From contig NZ_JABEQK010000010.1 in NCBI RefSeq assembly GCF_014174275.1, positions 62,001 to 126,000 on the forward strand: DNA of 64,000 nucleotides, given 5' to 3'. This document shows positions 9,897-18,694 of this stretch, piece by piece. Position 1 is the stretch's first letter; every line of letters starts with the position of its first letter. The notes below the pieces were generated by a model. It had not been told where the DNA came from. It did not search any database and saw only the letters and a program-made list of their open reading frames with translations. The position numbers were made by a program, and so were the translations under genes. Origin of the DNA: Gluconacetobacter takamatsuzukensis (lineage in GTDB: Bacteria; Pseudomonadota; Alphaproteobacteria; Acetobacterales; Acetobacteraceae).

Positions 9897-10374
9897 AAAC
9901 GGACGGCTCGTCCCCGACGACTGGACGACCCTCGACGCCGACGCCCCCCTGCCCGCCACCGGCCCCGTCATCGTGCCGCTGTCGCGGCTGGAGGAAGGGC
10001 TGGCCCGCCCGCACGGCGAGAAACTGGGCGTGGCGATCCCGCAGGATGCCGAAATCGACACGCTGCGCACCGCCCTGCCCCGCCTGTCGCTGGTGGCCGT
10101 GACCTTCCCGATCTTCCGCGACGGCCGCGCCTTCAGCCAGGCCCGCGCCCTGCGCGAGCATCTGCACTTCACCGGCGAAATCCGCGCCACCGGCAAGCCC
10201 CTGCCCGACCAGTACGAATTCCTGCTCCGCTGCGGCGTCTCGACGGTCGACCTGCCGCCGGGCAGCGAGCCGGAGGTCTGGGCGCGGGCGCATACGCGCT
10301 TCCGTACCGCGTACCAGCCTTCGGTGCTGGGCGAGCGTGCCGAGGGTGTCACGTTGCGGCGCCTGCTCGGCTGA
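9883..10374 (+). CDS. DUF934 protein of the sulfite reductase operon
   Basis: A 163-aa protein whose ATG (9883) overlaps the last codons of cysI, so the pair is coupled. The conserved DUF934 features are FPIFRDGRAFSQARALREH and GEIRATGKPLPDQYEFLLRCG. The family is described as a putative oxidoreductase associated with sulfite reduction. No redox motif is obvious in the sequence itself, so an enzymatic role is unproven. It is last in the unit, ending 13 bp from the convergent AraC-type gene. Confidence 0.85.
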   Translation: MPLLENGRLVPDDWTTLDADAPLPATGPVIVPLSRLEEGLARPHGEKLGVAIPQDAEIDTLRTALPRLSLVAVTFPIFRDGRAFSQARALREHLHFTGEIRATGKPLPDQYEFLLRCGVSTVDLPPGSEPEVWARAHTRFRTAYQPSVLGERAEGVTLRRLLG

Positions 10375-10387
10375 CCTCCCGCAGACT

Positions 10388-11206
10388 TCACGACGGGGAC
10401 GAGATCCGTTTCGCGGCCGTGAAAAGCTCCCGGTCCCGCCCCGCCAGGTAGCTGCGGGGCGACGCTCCGAGCATTTTGCGGAACATGGCAGTAAACGCCG
10501 CCGGATTATCGTATCCCAGATCCATCGCAATGAGCGTGACGCGCTCGCCTGCCACCAGACGCGGCAGGGCCGCGACAAGGCATGCCTGCTGGCGCCAGGA
10601 CATGAAGCTCATGCCCGTCTCGCGACGGAACATCCGCGTGAAGCTGCGCCGGCTCATGCCGAGCCCCTTGCTCCAGGTTTCGATCGTCTGGTGAATGGAC
10701 GGGCTGACCAGGAACGTCCGGCACCTGCGCGCCAGCGCCTCATGCACGGGTATCGGCAGAAACAGCGGCACAACCGGCAGATCGGCAATCTCATACCGGA
10801 TCAAGCCCATGAGCGCCTCCGCCCGCCCGTTAGAATCATGGTCGACAGGCAGGGCGACCGCTTCGGCAAGCAGCGCCCGCATGAAGGCGGAAAGCCCGAC
10901 CACGCAACACGCCGCGGGCACGGCCTCAAGCGTGTCCGCCTTCAGGAACAAACTGTTCGAACGGACATGCCCGAGCATACGCACCTGATGCACGGTGCCG
11001 GCGGGAATCCATATCCCCCGCTGCGGCGGCAGCACCCAGGTTCCATGACGGGTCGTCACCATGACGGCCCCCGACGTCGCGCACAGAAGCTGCGTCCGGC
11101 GATGGCTGTGCGGCGCGATGACATGACCATCGGCATATTCGTTGCCCAGGGCAACAATATCGCCCGGCGCATCCTCGACCTGTTCTACCCGACGGTTCCA
11201 GACCAT
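10388..11206 (-). CDS. AraC family regulator with cupin sensor domain
   Basis: A 272-aa DNA-binding regulator. Residues about 15-120 form a cupin-like sensor (HSHRRTQLLCATSGAVMV, LPPQRGIWIPAGTVHQV). The C-terminal 100 residues hold the double helix-turn-helix of AraC proteins (MSRRSFTRMFRRETGMSF and DLGYDNPAAFTAMFRKMLGASPRSY). This arrangement resembles NimR/YeaM proteins, which control a divergent efflux gene. The open frame extends to 11470, but ATG 11206 follows a GAGAG ribosome site and gives the normal length. It is divergent from a broken efflux gene, its likely target. Confidence 0.88.
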   Translation of the reverse strand: MVWNRRVEQVEDAPGDIVALGNEYADGHVIAPHSHRRTQLLCATSGAVMVTTRHGTWVLPPQRGIWIPAGTVHQVRMLGHVRSNSLFLKADTLEAVPAACCVVGLSAFMRALLAEAVALPVDHDSNGRAEALMGLIRYEIADLPVVPLFLPIPVHEALARRCRTFLVSPSIHQTIETWSKGLGMSRRSFTRMFRRETGMSFMSWRQQACLVAALPRLVAGERVTLIAMDLGYDNPAAFTAMFRKMLGASPRSYLAGRDRELFTAAKRISSPS

Positions 11207-11371
11207 TGGCCCACTCTCGCTGCCAGCCTGCCCATCTGCGGTGGCAGGCCCTTCCGCTTTCCGCCTAGGCTTCGGGACGGGCTCTGGCAAGCCGACCCCC
11301 GAAAGGGCGCCGAAAAAGATCCTGAAAATATAAAGAAAAAATAAAGAATCAGAACAAGGAAAGACATTCCC

Positions 11372-12576
11372 GTGAGCCAGTCCATCACCCCTCCGGGCCG
11401 CCGCCCCTCCATCGCCTTCCCCGTTCTCGGGGCGATCAGCTTCTGCCATTTCCTCAACGACACCATGCAATCGCTTCTGCCGGCGATCTACCCGATCCTC
11501 AAAGGCGGATTCGCGCTCGATTTCGGACAGATCGGGCTGCTGACGCTGATGTACCAGGCCACCGCCTCGCTGTTGCAGCCGCTGGTCGGCCTTACAGCGA
11601 TCGCGGACCCAAACCCTGGTCCCTCCCCTGCGGCATGGGGTTCACGCTGCTCGGGCTGCTCACCCTGGCGTCTGCCCCATCCTACGGCCTGCTGCTGTGC
11701 GGCGCGGCGCTGCTGGGGACGGGTTCTTCCATCTTCCATCCGGAATCCTCGCGCATCGCCCGCCATGCATCGGGCGGTGCCCATGGGCTGGCCCAGTCGC
11801 TGTTCCAGGTCGGCGGCAATTTCGGCACCGCGATGGGCCCCCTGCTCGCGGCATTCTTCATCCTGCCGCGCGGCCGGCACAGCCTGGCCTGGTTCGCGCT
11901 GCTGGCGCTGGGCGGCATGGCACTGCTGACCCTGCTGGGGCGCTGGTACCAGAACAACAGCCAGCCCCGGCAATCCGGGCACAGGGCCGGTACGGACGCC
12001 GCCCTGCTGCCTCGCGGGCAGGTCGCGCGGGCCCTCGCGATCCTGATCGCGCTGGTCTTCTCGAAATATTTCTACCTCGCCAGCATCACCAGCTATTACA
12101 CGTTCTACCTGATCCACCACTTCCATCTGTCGATCGAGGCCGCACAGGCCGACCTGTTCGTGTTCCTCGCAGCGGCTGCCGCCGGCACCATCCTCGGCGG
12201 GCCGATCGGGGACAGGGTCGGTCGCAAGGCGGTCATCTGGACGTCCATCCTGGGCGTGCTGCCCTTTACCCTGCTGCTGCCCTATGTGGGCCTATCCGCG
12301 ACGATCGGCCTCAGCATCGTCATCGGCGCGGTGCTCTCCTCGGCATTCTCCGCCATCGTGGTCTACGCGCAGGAACTGATGCCGGGGCGGATCGGCCTGG
12401 TATCGGGGCTCTTCTTCGGCCTGTCCTTCGGCATGGGCGGATTGGGGGCCGCGGTGCTCGGCATGCTTGCGGACCATACGAGCATCGAATTCGTCTATCG
12501 CGTCTGTTCCATCCTGCCCGCGATCGGCCTGCTGGCCGCCTTCCTTCCGGATCCGCGCCGTCCCGCGTACGCATGA
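11372..12576 (+). pseudogene. Fosmidomycin-resistance-type MFS transporter, single frameshift
   Basis: The N-terminal 74 codons (GTG 11372, ribosome site AAGGAAAG) read FPVLGAISFCHFLNDTMQSL and end LLQPLVGL. They then go out of frame, and the rest of the transporter continues in another frame from about 11594 to 12576 (GMGFTLLGLLTLASAPS to LPDPRRPAYA). Adding one base after GGCCTT at about 11593 restores the expected LYSDRGPKPWSLPCGMG join. Both halves are otherwise intact and carry the 12-helix pattern of the Fsr/YfcJ efflux group. Either the gene is recently inactivated or there is a base-call error. Homologues export fosmidomycin and similar compounds. Confidence 0.85.
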
Positions 12577-12683
12577 TCCCGGCTCCGCCTCATGCCGGCA
12601 GGGGCCGGGCGCCTCTTCCGCCCGGCGGGCGCGCATGCTACCGCCGGGCCTATGATCCGACGCACCGCCCTGCGCGGCACGCC

Positions 12684-14645
12684 ATGCTGAAAAGCCTGAC
12701 AGGGGCGGGCGCGGCCCGCACGGCAGCCATCGTGCTGCTGCGATCCTATCTGCGCCTGACCATCGGCACCACGCGCTGGACGTTCGACATCCACCCCGAT
12801 GCCCGTCCGCTACTGACCGGCCAGGGCCCGCATTCCGTGCTGGTCGCCTTCTGGCACGAAACGCTGGCCCTGACCCCGGCGCTGCTCTGGTGGTCCACGT
12901 CACGCAATTCCACGCTGCGGCCGCATGTCCTGATCAGCCGCAATCGGGACGGGCGCCTGATTGCCGACATCATCGCGCCATGGGGCGCCGGCACCATCGC
13001 CGGCTCGACCGACCGCAAGGGCAAGGACAAGGGCGGCGCGGCGGCATTGCGCCAGTTGCTGGCCCTGCTCCGGGGCGGCGACCCCATCGTGATCACCCCC
13101 GACGGCCCGCGCGGCCCGCGCCGCACGGTCGAACAGGGGGTCATCGGGCTGGCACGCCTGTCCGGCGCGCCCATCGTGCCCGTGGGCGGCTGGTGCGCCA
13201 GCCGCCGGCTGGGCGGCTGGGACCGCATGATGATCCCCCTGCCCTTCGGGCGCGGCCGGATCGTCTGCGGCGCCCCGATCGCCGTCAGCCGCGACAACCA
13301 GGACACGGTGCCCGCGCAGCTCGCCACCGCCCTCGACGCCGCGATGCACGCCGCCGCCCCCGCCCCGGCCGGCGCGGCACAACGTTTGTGGGCCGGACTG
13401 GCCACCCTGCTGGCCCCGGCCCTGACCCTGCTGCTGCACCGGCGGCTGGCGCGCGGCAAGGAAGTGCGCGGCCGCCAGCGCGAGCGCATGGGCCTGACCA
13501 CCCGCCCCCGCCCGCCGGGCAGGCTGGTCTGGCTGCACGCGGCCAGCGTGGGCGAAACCCTGTCGATCCTGCCCGTGATCACCGAATTGCTGGCCCGCGA
13601 CGCCACCCTGCATGTGCTGGTCACAACCGCGACCGTCACCGCCGCCCGCCTGCTGGAGCAGCGGCTGGCCGGCACGGCGGAGGGCGGACGGGTCATTCAC
13701 CAGTTCGTGCCGCTGGATGTCCCGCGCTGGATCGGCCGCTTCCTGCGCCGCTGGCGGCCCGACGCCGCCGCGCTGACCGAAAGCGAGCTCTGGCCGAACC
13801 TGATCGAGGCCTGCCATCGCGCGGGCATTCCGCTGGCTCTGCTGAACGCCCGCCTGTCCGACCGCGCGCGCGCCGGCTGGGGCCGCCTGCCCGGGCTGGC
13901 CGCCCGCATGCTGGACCGTTTCGCGTGGATCGCCGCCCGCTCCGACCTCGACGCCGCCCGCCTGCGCGCGCTGGGCGCCGAACGCATCGACACCCAGGGC
14001 GACCTGAAGGACGCCGCCCCGCCCCTGCCGGCCGACCCGGCGGCGCTCGACCGGCTGCGCGCCCTGCTCGGCACCCGCCCGGTCTGGCTGGCCGCCGCGA
14101 CCCATGAGGGCGAGGAAGAGCAGGTGGCCCACGCCGCCCGGCAGCTCCGCGCCCGCCACCCCGACCTGCTGACCATCATCGTGCCCCGCCACCCCGAGCG
14201 CGGGCCCGCCATCGCGGCAATGCTGCACGATGCCCCCCGCCGCGCGGCAGGGCAGCAGCCCGGACCGGACGATGCGTTCTGGATCTGCGACACGCTGGGC
14301 GAGCTGGGCCTGTTCTACCGGGCGGTGCCGATCGTCTTCATCGGCAACAGCCTGCCCGGCCCCGGCCGGCGCGGCGGGCACAATCCGCTGGAACCCGCCC
14401 GCTTCGGCGCCGCGCTGGCAACCGGCCCCCTGACCGAGAATTTCCTCGACGCCTTCGCCCGGCTGGGCGACGCGGTGCGCGTGGTGCCCGATGCCGACGC
14501 GCTGGCCGACTGGGTCGGCACCATGCTGGCCGACCCCGCCCGCCGCGCCGGGGCCGGGCAGCGGGCCGAGGCCGCCACCCATGCCGGCACCGCCCTGCCC
14601 GGCCGCCTGGCCGCGCGCCTGCTGGCCCTGATGGACGCGCGCTGA
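12684..14645 (+). CDS. waaA: Fusion of DUF374 acyltransferase-like domain and Kdo transferase (WaaA)
   Basis: One frame of 653 aa. Residues 1 to about 225 match DUF374, a lysophospholipid-acyltransferase-like group (FWHETLALTP, ISRNRDGRLIADI, TPDGPRGPRRTVEQG). Residues from about 235 match Kdo transferase, which adds Kdo from CMP-Kdo to lipid A precursor at the inner membrane (WLHAASVGETLSILP near 285, ESELWPNLIEACHRAGIPL near 366, GGHNPLEPA). In most genomes these are separate neighbours, so the join is unusual; there is no stop or start signal between them. ATG 12684 is chosen because the sequence before it is low-complexity; an in-frame ATG at 12573 is an alternative. Its stop overlaps the lpxK start (TGATG). 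Confidence 0.87.
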   Translation: MLKSLTGAGAARTAAIVLLRSYLRLTIGTTRWTFDIHPDARPLLTGQGPHSVLVAFWHETLALTPALLWWSTSRNSTLRPHVLISRNRDGRLIADIIAPWGAGTIAGSTDRKGKDKGGAAALRQLLALLRGGDPIVITPDGPRGPRRTVEQGVIGLARLSGAPIVPVGGWCASRRLGGWDRMMIPLPFGRGRIVCGAPIAVSRDNQDTVPAQLATALDAAMHAAAPAPAGAAQRLWAGLATLLAPALTLLLHRRLARGKEVRGRQRERMGLTTRPRPPGRLVWLHAASVGETLSILPVITELLARDATLHVLVTTATVTAARLLEQRLAGTAEGGRVIHQFVPLDVPRWIGRFLRRWRPDAAALTESELWPNLIEACHRAGIPLALLNARLSDRARAGWGRLPGLAARMLDRFAWIAARSDLDAARLRALGAERIDTQGDLKDAAPPLPADPAALDRLRALLGTRPVWLAAATHEGEEEQVAHAARQLRARHPDLLTIIVPRHPERGPAIAAMLHDAPRRAAGQQPGPDDAFWICDTLGELGLFYRAVPIVFIGNSLPGPGRRGGHNPLEPARFGAALATGPLTENFLDAFARLGDAVRVVPDADALADWVGTMLADPARRAGAGQRAEAATHAGTALPGRLAARLLALMDAR

Positions 14646-15634
14646 TGCGGGCCCCCCGCTTCTGGGCCGAGGACGGCTGGCCCGCCCGGCTGCTGGCCCC
14701 CGCCGCCGCCCTGTATGCCCACGCCACCGCGCGCCGCCTGCGCCGGCCGGGCTGGCACGCGCCGGTCCCGGTCCTGTGCTGCGGCAACCTGACCGCCGGC
14801 GGCGCGGGCAAGACGACGCTGGCGCTGGACCTGGTGGCGCGGCTGGCCGCGCGCGGCCGGCGCGTGCATGTGCTGACACGCGGCTATGGCCGCCGCCGGT
14901 CGGGCCTGCTGCGGGTCGATCCCGCCCGCCACACCGCCGCCGATGTCGGGGACGAGGCCCTGCTGCTGGCCGCCCTCGCCCCCACCCATGTCTCGGCCGA
15001 CCGCGCGGCCGGCGCCCGGGCGGCGATCGCGGACGGCGCGGATTGCCTGGTGATGGATGACGGGTTCCAGAATCCCGGCCTGTACCAGGACATGAAGCTG
15101 CTGGTGATCGACGGCACCAGCGGCTTCGGCAACGGCCGCGTCATCCCCGCCGGCCCGCTGCGCGAACCGATCGCGGCCGGTGCCGCCCGGGCCGGCGCCG
15201 CGATCCTGATCGGCGCGGACCGCACCGGCGCCCTGTCCCATTTGCCCCCCGACCTGCCGATCCTGCGCGCCGATCTGGCGATGCAGGACGCGGCCCCGCT
15301 GCTGGCCGGTCGGTCGGCCATCGCCTTCGCGGGCATCGGACGGCCGGAGAAATTCTTCGACGGGTTGCGCGCGCAGGGCATCGTGCCGGCGGCCTGCGTG
15401 CCCTTCGCGGACCATCACCCCTACACCGCGGGCGACCTGCGCCGCCTGCGGGCCTTGGCCGCGACCCATGGCGCGACCCTGCTGACCACGCCGAAGGACG
15501 CCGCCCGCCTGCCCCCGGCCGTGCGGGCGGACATAAGCACCGTCGGCGTCGGGCTGGCCTGGGCCGACCCGTCAGCGCCGGAGCGCCTGCTGGACCGATG
15601 GCTGGCTGGCCCATTGCAAGACGAGACCCCATGA
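14645..15634 (+). CDS. lpxK: Tetraacyldisaccharide 4'-kinase
   Basis: LpxK (329 aa) phosphorylates the 4' position of the lipid A disaccharide at the inner membrane. The variant Walker A is GNLTAGGAGKTTLA (about 47-60). DDGFQNPGLYQDMKLLVID and the VIPAGPLREPI segment are typical, as is FAGIGRPEKFFDGLRAQG near the C-terminus. The start overlaps the waaA stop and the stop overlaps the next ATG, so the three genes form a tight translationally coupled lipid A/Kdo unit. Confidence 0.94.
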   Translation: MRAPRFWAEDGWPARLLAPAAALYAHATARRLRRPGWHAPVPVLCCGNLTAGGAGKTTLALDLVARLAARGRRVHVLTRGYGRRRSGLLRVDPARHTAADVGDEALLLAALAPTHVSADRAAGARAAIADGADCLVMDDGFQNPGLYQDMKLLVIDGTSGFGNGRVIPAGPLREPIAAGAARAGAAILIGADRTGALSHLPPDLPILRADLAMQDAAPLLAGRSAIAFAGIGRPEKFFDGLRAQGIVPAACVPFADHHPYTAGDLRRLRALAATHGATLLTTPKDAARLPPAVRADISTVGVGLAWADPSAPERLLDRWLAGPLQDETP

Positions 15635-16578
15635 CCGCGCCCCCCGAAGAAACCCGCCCCGTCACCCGCCTGATGCGGATCGAGGCGCTCGCGGCACGCG
15701 GCGCGCTGGCCCTGCTGCGCCGGCTGGGGCCGGTGCGGGCCTCCAATGCCGGCGGGGCGCTCTGCCGGGCCATCGGGCCGCGCCTGCCGGTCTCGCGCGT
15801 CGCCGACGCCAATCTGCGGCTGGCGATGCCGGATCTGGACGCCCCGGCCCGCCGGGCGATCATCCGCGCGGTGTGGGACAATCTGGGCCGCACGGTAGGC
15901 GAGTTCCCGCACCTGCCCGCCCTGCCGGAAAATCCGGCATCCGGCCCCGGCTGGGACGTGGTGGGGGCCGAGCATCTGGCCGCGCAGGTGGCGCGCGGCG
16001 GCCCGGTGATCTTCATGTCCGGCCATATCGGCAACTGGGAAATGCTGCCCCCCGGGGTGGCGCGCCACGGGCTGCCCTTCGCCTCGTTCTACCGCGCCGC
16101 CGGCAACCCGCTGGTCGACGGCATGATCCGCGCGCTGCGCGAGGCGGCGATGGGCCCGGCGGCGGGCGGCGCGCCGGTGCCCATGTTCGCCAAGGGCGCG
16201 CGCGGCGCCCGGGGTGCGCTGGCCCACATCGCCCGGGGCGGCCGGCTGGGCATGCTGATCGACCAGAAGATGAATGACGGGATCGAGGCGACGCTGTTCG
16301 GCCACCCGGCCATGACCGCCCCCGCGCTGGCCGCCATGGCCCTGCGCTATCGCTGCCCGGTCATCCCCGGCTATGTCGAGCGGCTGGGCCCGGCCCGGCT
16401 GCGCATCCATGTCGAACCGCCGCTCGCCCTGCCCGACAGCGGCGACCGGCAGGCCGATATCCTGGCCCTGACCCAGGCGGTCAACGACCGGCTGGAACAA
16501 TGGGTCCGCGCCCGTCCCGGCACCTGGCTGTGGCTTCACCGCCGCTGGCCCCGCTCGGCCTACACGCCCCGATCCTGA
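15631..16578 (+). CDS. Lipid A biosynthesis acyltransferase (LpxL/HtrB family)
   Basis: A 315-aa inner-membrane acyltransferase expected to add a secondary acyl chain to Kdo-lipid A. The catalytic H-x4-E is seen as GHIGNWE (His132, Glu137), and LIDQKMNDGIEATLFG and VIPGYVERLG are further family blocks. The start ATG overlaps the lpxK stop (ATGA). Chain length and position cannot be deduced. Last gene of the unit, followed by a long AT-rich gap. Confidence 0.9.
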   Translation: MTAPPEETRPVTRLMRIEALAARGALALLRRLGPVRASNAGGALCRAIGPRLPVSRVADANLRLAMPDLDAPARRAIIRAVWDNLGRTVGEFPHLPALPENPASGPGWDVVGAEHLAAQVARGGPVIFMSGHIGNWEMLPPGVARHGLPFASFYRAAGNPLVDGMIRALREAAMGPAAGGAPVPMFAKGARGARGALAHIARGGRLGMLIDQKMNDGIEATLFGHPAMTAPALAAMALRYRCPVIPGYVERLGPARLRIHVEPPLALPDSGDRQADILALTQAVNDRLEQWVRARPGTWLWLHRRWPRSAYTPRS

Positions 16579-16859
16579 CCAACCTGCGGCAGATTCGTCT
16601 CACAATCGCATCAATCGTGGGCAATTCACGCCACCGATGTGGCAAATCGATGACACCCACATGCAGTCGCTGATTATGTTGCGATCATATGCACTATTTC
16701 GTGCCTAAAATTAGGTCTTTCCCGCAACAAATCATTGTTTTTTTGCCACATGCCTGAACTTCTGCCTTTTTGAGTGGCGGCCCGGATCAGATTCAATTTG
16801 GCAATGCCCGCCAGCGCGCACTAGCGTTCCTCTCGCCCCATACTCCGAGGACATGACAG
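16579..16859. other. AT-rich intergenic region, 281 bp
   Basis: No gene is visible. It is strikingly AT-rich compared with its surroundings. It holds a small inverted repeat CCTAA-AA-TTAGG at 16704-16715 and a T8 run near 16738 that may end the lpx unit. A ribosome site (CGAGGA) follows near 16846 for the next gene. A promoter for 16860 must lie here, but I cannot pick one -35/-10 pair with confidence. Confidence 0.5.
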
Positions 16860-17216
16860 ATGCCCGCGACGATGACCCTGAAGGCGAACACACCCTCCAC
16901 CGACAACGTCGTTCCGCTGCGTGCGAACTTTCTGCCCCGCCATCGGGAATATCTGATGCGCTGGCTCGACGCCGGAACCTGCATGGGACTGTGCGACGTC
17001 GATGTCTCCCCCCGCTCCGGCAACGGCCCGATCGAGCATGTGCTGGTCTGGGTACGCGAAAACGCCGATCCGGCCTATCTGTTGCGTCCCGAGGGCATGA
17101 ACTGGGTCCTGGTCGACAATCTGCGCGACCACCGGCTGGGCACCTTCAAGACGTTCGAGGCGGCGCTGTATGCCATCCGCCCCGTCCTGGCCTGCGGCGC
17201 CACCGCGGCGGCCTGA
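16860..17216 (+). CDS. Uncharacterised 118-aa protein
   Basis: I do not recognise a family. The start ATG 16860 follows CGAGGA with good spacing, and the 281-bp AT-rich leader makes it a credible single-gene unit. The protein is soluble, with no signal peptide or membrane segment; the middle (HVLVWVRENADPAYLLRPEG, then MNWVLVDNLRDHRLGTFKTF) looks like a compact alpha/beta domain. It ends in an alanine-rich tail. No catalytic motif is visible. Convergent with the LpoA-like gene. Confidence 0.7.
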   Translation: MPATMTLKANTPSTDNVVPLRANFLPRHREYLMRWLDAGTCMGLCDVDVSPRSGNGPIEHVLVWVRENADPAYLLRPEGMNWVLVDNLRDHRLGTFKTFEAALYAIRPVLACGATAAA

Positions 17217-17257
17217 TCGCCGCCCCGCCGACCCGCCTTTCCGCAACCTCCAGCCCG

Positions 17258-18694
17258 TCAGCTCTGTTCCCGCGCCAGCCGCCCTGCCGCGGGACTGACA
17301 ATCCGCCCGCCACCGGTGGGCTGGATCTGGAAAATCGCCAGATCCCGGCGTGTATGACCATCCGGCGTCAACCCGAACACGCCATCCACCCCCGAAAATC
17401 CGTCCGGACGCGTCAGGGCCTCGACCGTGTAGCCGTTCGGCCTGTCCGCCGCCCGCCCGCGATCCAGCGCCCCGACCAGCGCCGAGGCGTCATAGGCCAG
17501 GTCGCTCAGCGGCGTCGGCATGGTGTGATAGCGCGCCATGTAAAGCTGCACGAAACGCTGCCGCGCCGCCGGATCGGGCGCGGCGTACCAGGCACCCTGC
17601 AACGATCCCAGCTTGCCGGCGAACGACGCCCACAAAGCCGTCCCCAGGATCCGCACCGGCGGCAGGCCGCCATTCGCCGGCTGCGCGGGCGCCGACGGCG
17701 CGGCCGGGGCAGCCGCGCCATCCGCTGCCGCCGCCGTCGCGGTGCCCGGCACCGGCGCCACGCCGATCACCTGGAACGATTGCAGCGCATCGATCACCGC
17801 CGCCAGTTGCAGCCCGGTATCGGCCAGCAGCAGCGCGTCGAAGGGCGGCGGCCCCGGCGGCGAGGGGGCGGGCGTCGGCTGCGCCTGCTGCACCGCGCCC
17901 CCCACCGGGTCGACCGCCGCCGCCGCGTCGGGCGGCAGGGCGGCCTGGGCGGCGGGCTGCGCCGCCATCATGCGCATGTCGTAATTGGACAGGGTCTTCA
18001 GCCCCTGCGTGATGCTGGCCGGGCTGTCGGTATGGTAGACGACCTGGGGCGCGGCCAGGCCGCGCGCCGCGCAATTCTGCACCAGGGCGCGCCCCATGGC
18101 ACGGCCCAGCGCAGTTTCGGGCAGGAAGGCCGCGAAATGCTGCCGCCCCTCGGCCTGCGCCGCCGCCACCATCCGTTCCACCTGCTGGTCGGGCGCGATC
18201 CCCAGCGTCCACACGCCGGGCCGGCCGAGCGACACGTCGCTGGTAAAGGCCAGCATCGGGACCGACCCCGTGGCCGTCACCGTCGCCGCCTGCGCCGTCT
18301 CGGCGGCGGTCAGCGGCCCCAGGATCACGCCGTCGCCGGCCGCCAGGGCCGCCTGCGCCGCCGCCCCCGCGCCACCGGCGGCGGCCGTGTCCCGAATATC
18401 CAGCGGCGGGGCCGTGGGCGCGCCCAGCGCCATGCGCGTCGCCGCCAGCATCGCCTGGCCCAGCCGCGCATTGCCGCCGCTCAGCGGCAGCAGCACGCCG
18501 ACCGTCCGCCCGGGCACGATTGCCGCCGGCGCCGCCGGCGTTGCGGTGGTGGCGGGACCGGTCCCTTCGGGGCCCGCACAGGCGGCCAGTCCGGCCAATG
18601 AGGCCGCCAGCATCAGTCCGGCCTTGCCAGAGAGGCCGCGACGGGCTGAACCTGCAGGCCGTTTCTGCATCCGGGTTGCGAATGACCGATTCAT
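17258..18694 (-). CDS. LpoA/YraM-like lipoprotein with periplasmic-binding-protein fold
   Basis: A 478-aa lipoprotein. The signal peptide ends at the lipobox LAAC (Cys39). The body has the type I periplasmic binding fold (VGVLLPLSGGNARLGQAMLAATRMAL, GVILGPLTAAETAQAA, LSDLAYDASALVGAL). This is the C-terminal part of LpoA, the outer-membrane activator of penicillin-binding protein 1A. Two alanine/proline-rich insertions interrupt the fold around residues 255-285 and 310-345. ATG 18694 has GAGGA upstream. E. coli also has lpoA divergent from rsmI, which supports the call. It could instead be an amino-acid-binding lipoprotein. Confidence 0.78.
   Translation of the reverse strand: MNRSFATRMQKRPAGSARRGLSGKAGLMLAASLAGLAACAGPEGTGPATTATPAAPAAIVPGRTVGVLLPLSGGNARLGQAMLAATRMALGAPTAPPLDIRDTAAAGGAGAAAQAALAAGDGVILGPLTAAETAQAATVTATGSVPMLAFTSDVSLGRPGVWTLGIAPDQQVERMVAAAQAEGRQHFAAFLPETALGRAMGRALVQNCAARGLAAPQVVYHTDSPASITQGLKTLSNYDMRMMAAQPAAQAALPPDAAAAVDPVGGAVQQAQPTPAPSPPGPPPFDALLLADTGLQLAAVIDALQSFQVIGVAPVPGTATAAAADGAAAPAAPSAPAQPANGGLPPVRILGTALWASFAGKLGSLQGAWYAAPDPAARQRFVQLYMARYHTMPTPLSDLAYDASALVGALDRGRAADRPNGYTVEALTRPDGFSGVDGVFGLTPDGHTRRDLAIFQIQPTGGGRIVSPAAGRLAREQS

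Noticed and set aside
16691-16704. GCAC-TATTTC-GTGC resembling the cys operator
   Set aside because: The half-sites are closer (N6 instead of the equivalent N11), and the neighbouring genes have no sulfur link.
16821-17246. Minus-strand frame (141 aa) opposite the 118-aa protein
   Set aside because: The plus-strand frame has the ribosome site and a more protein-like composition; the minus frame begins with an Arg/Gly-rich stretch.
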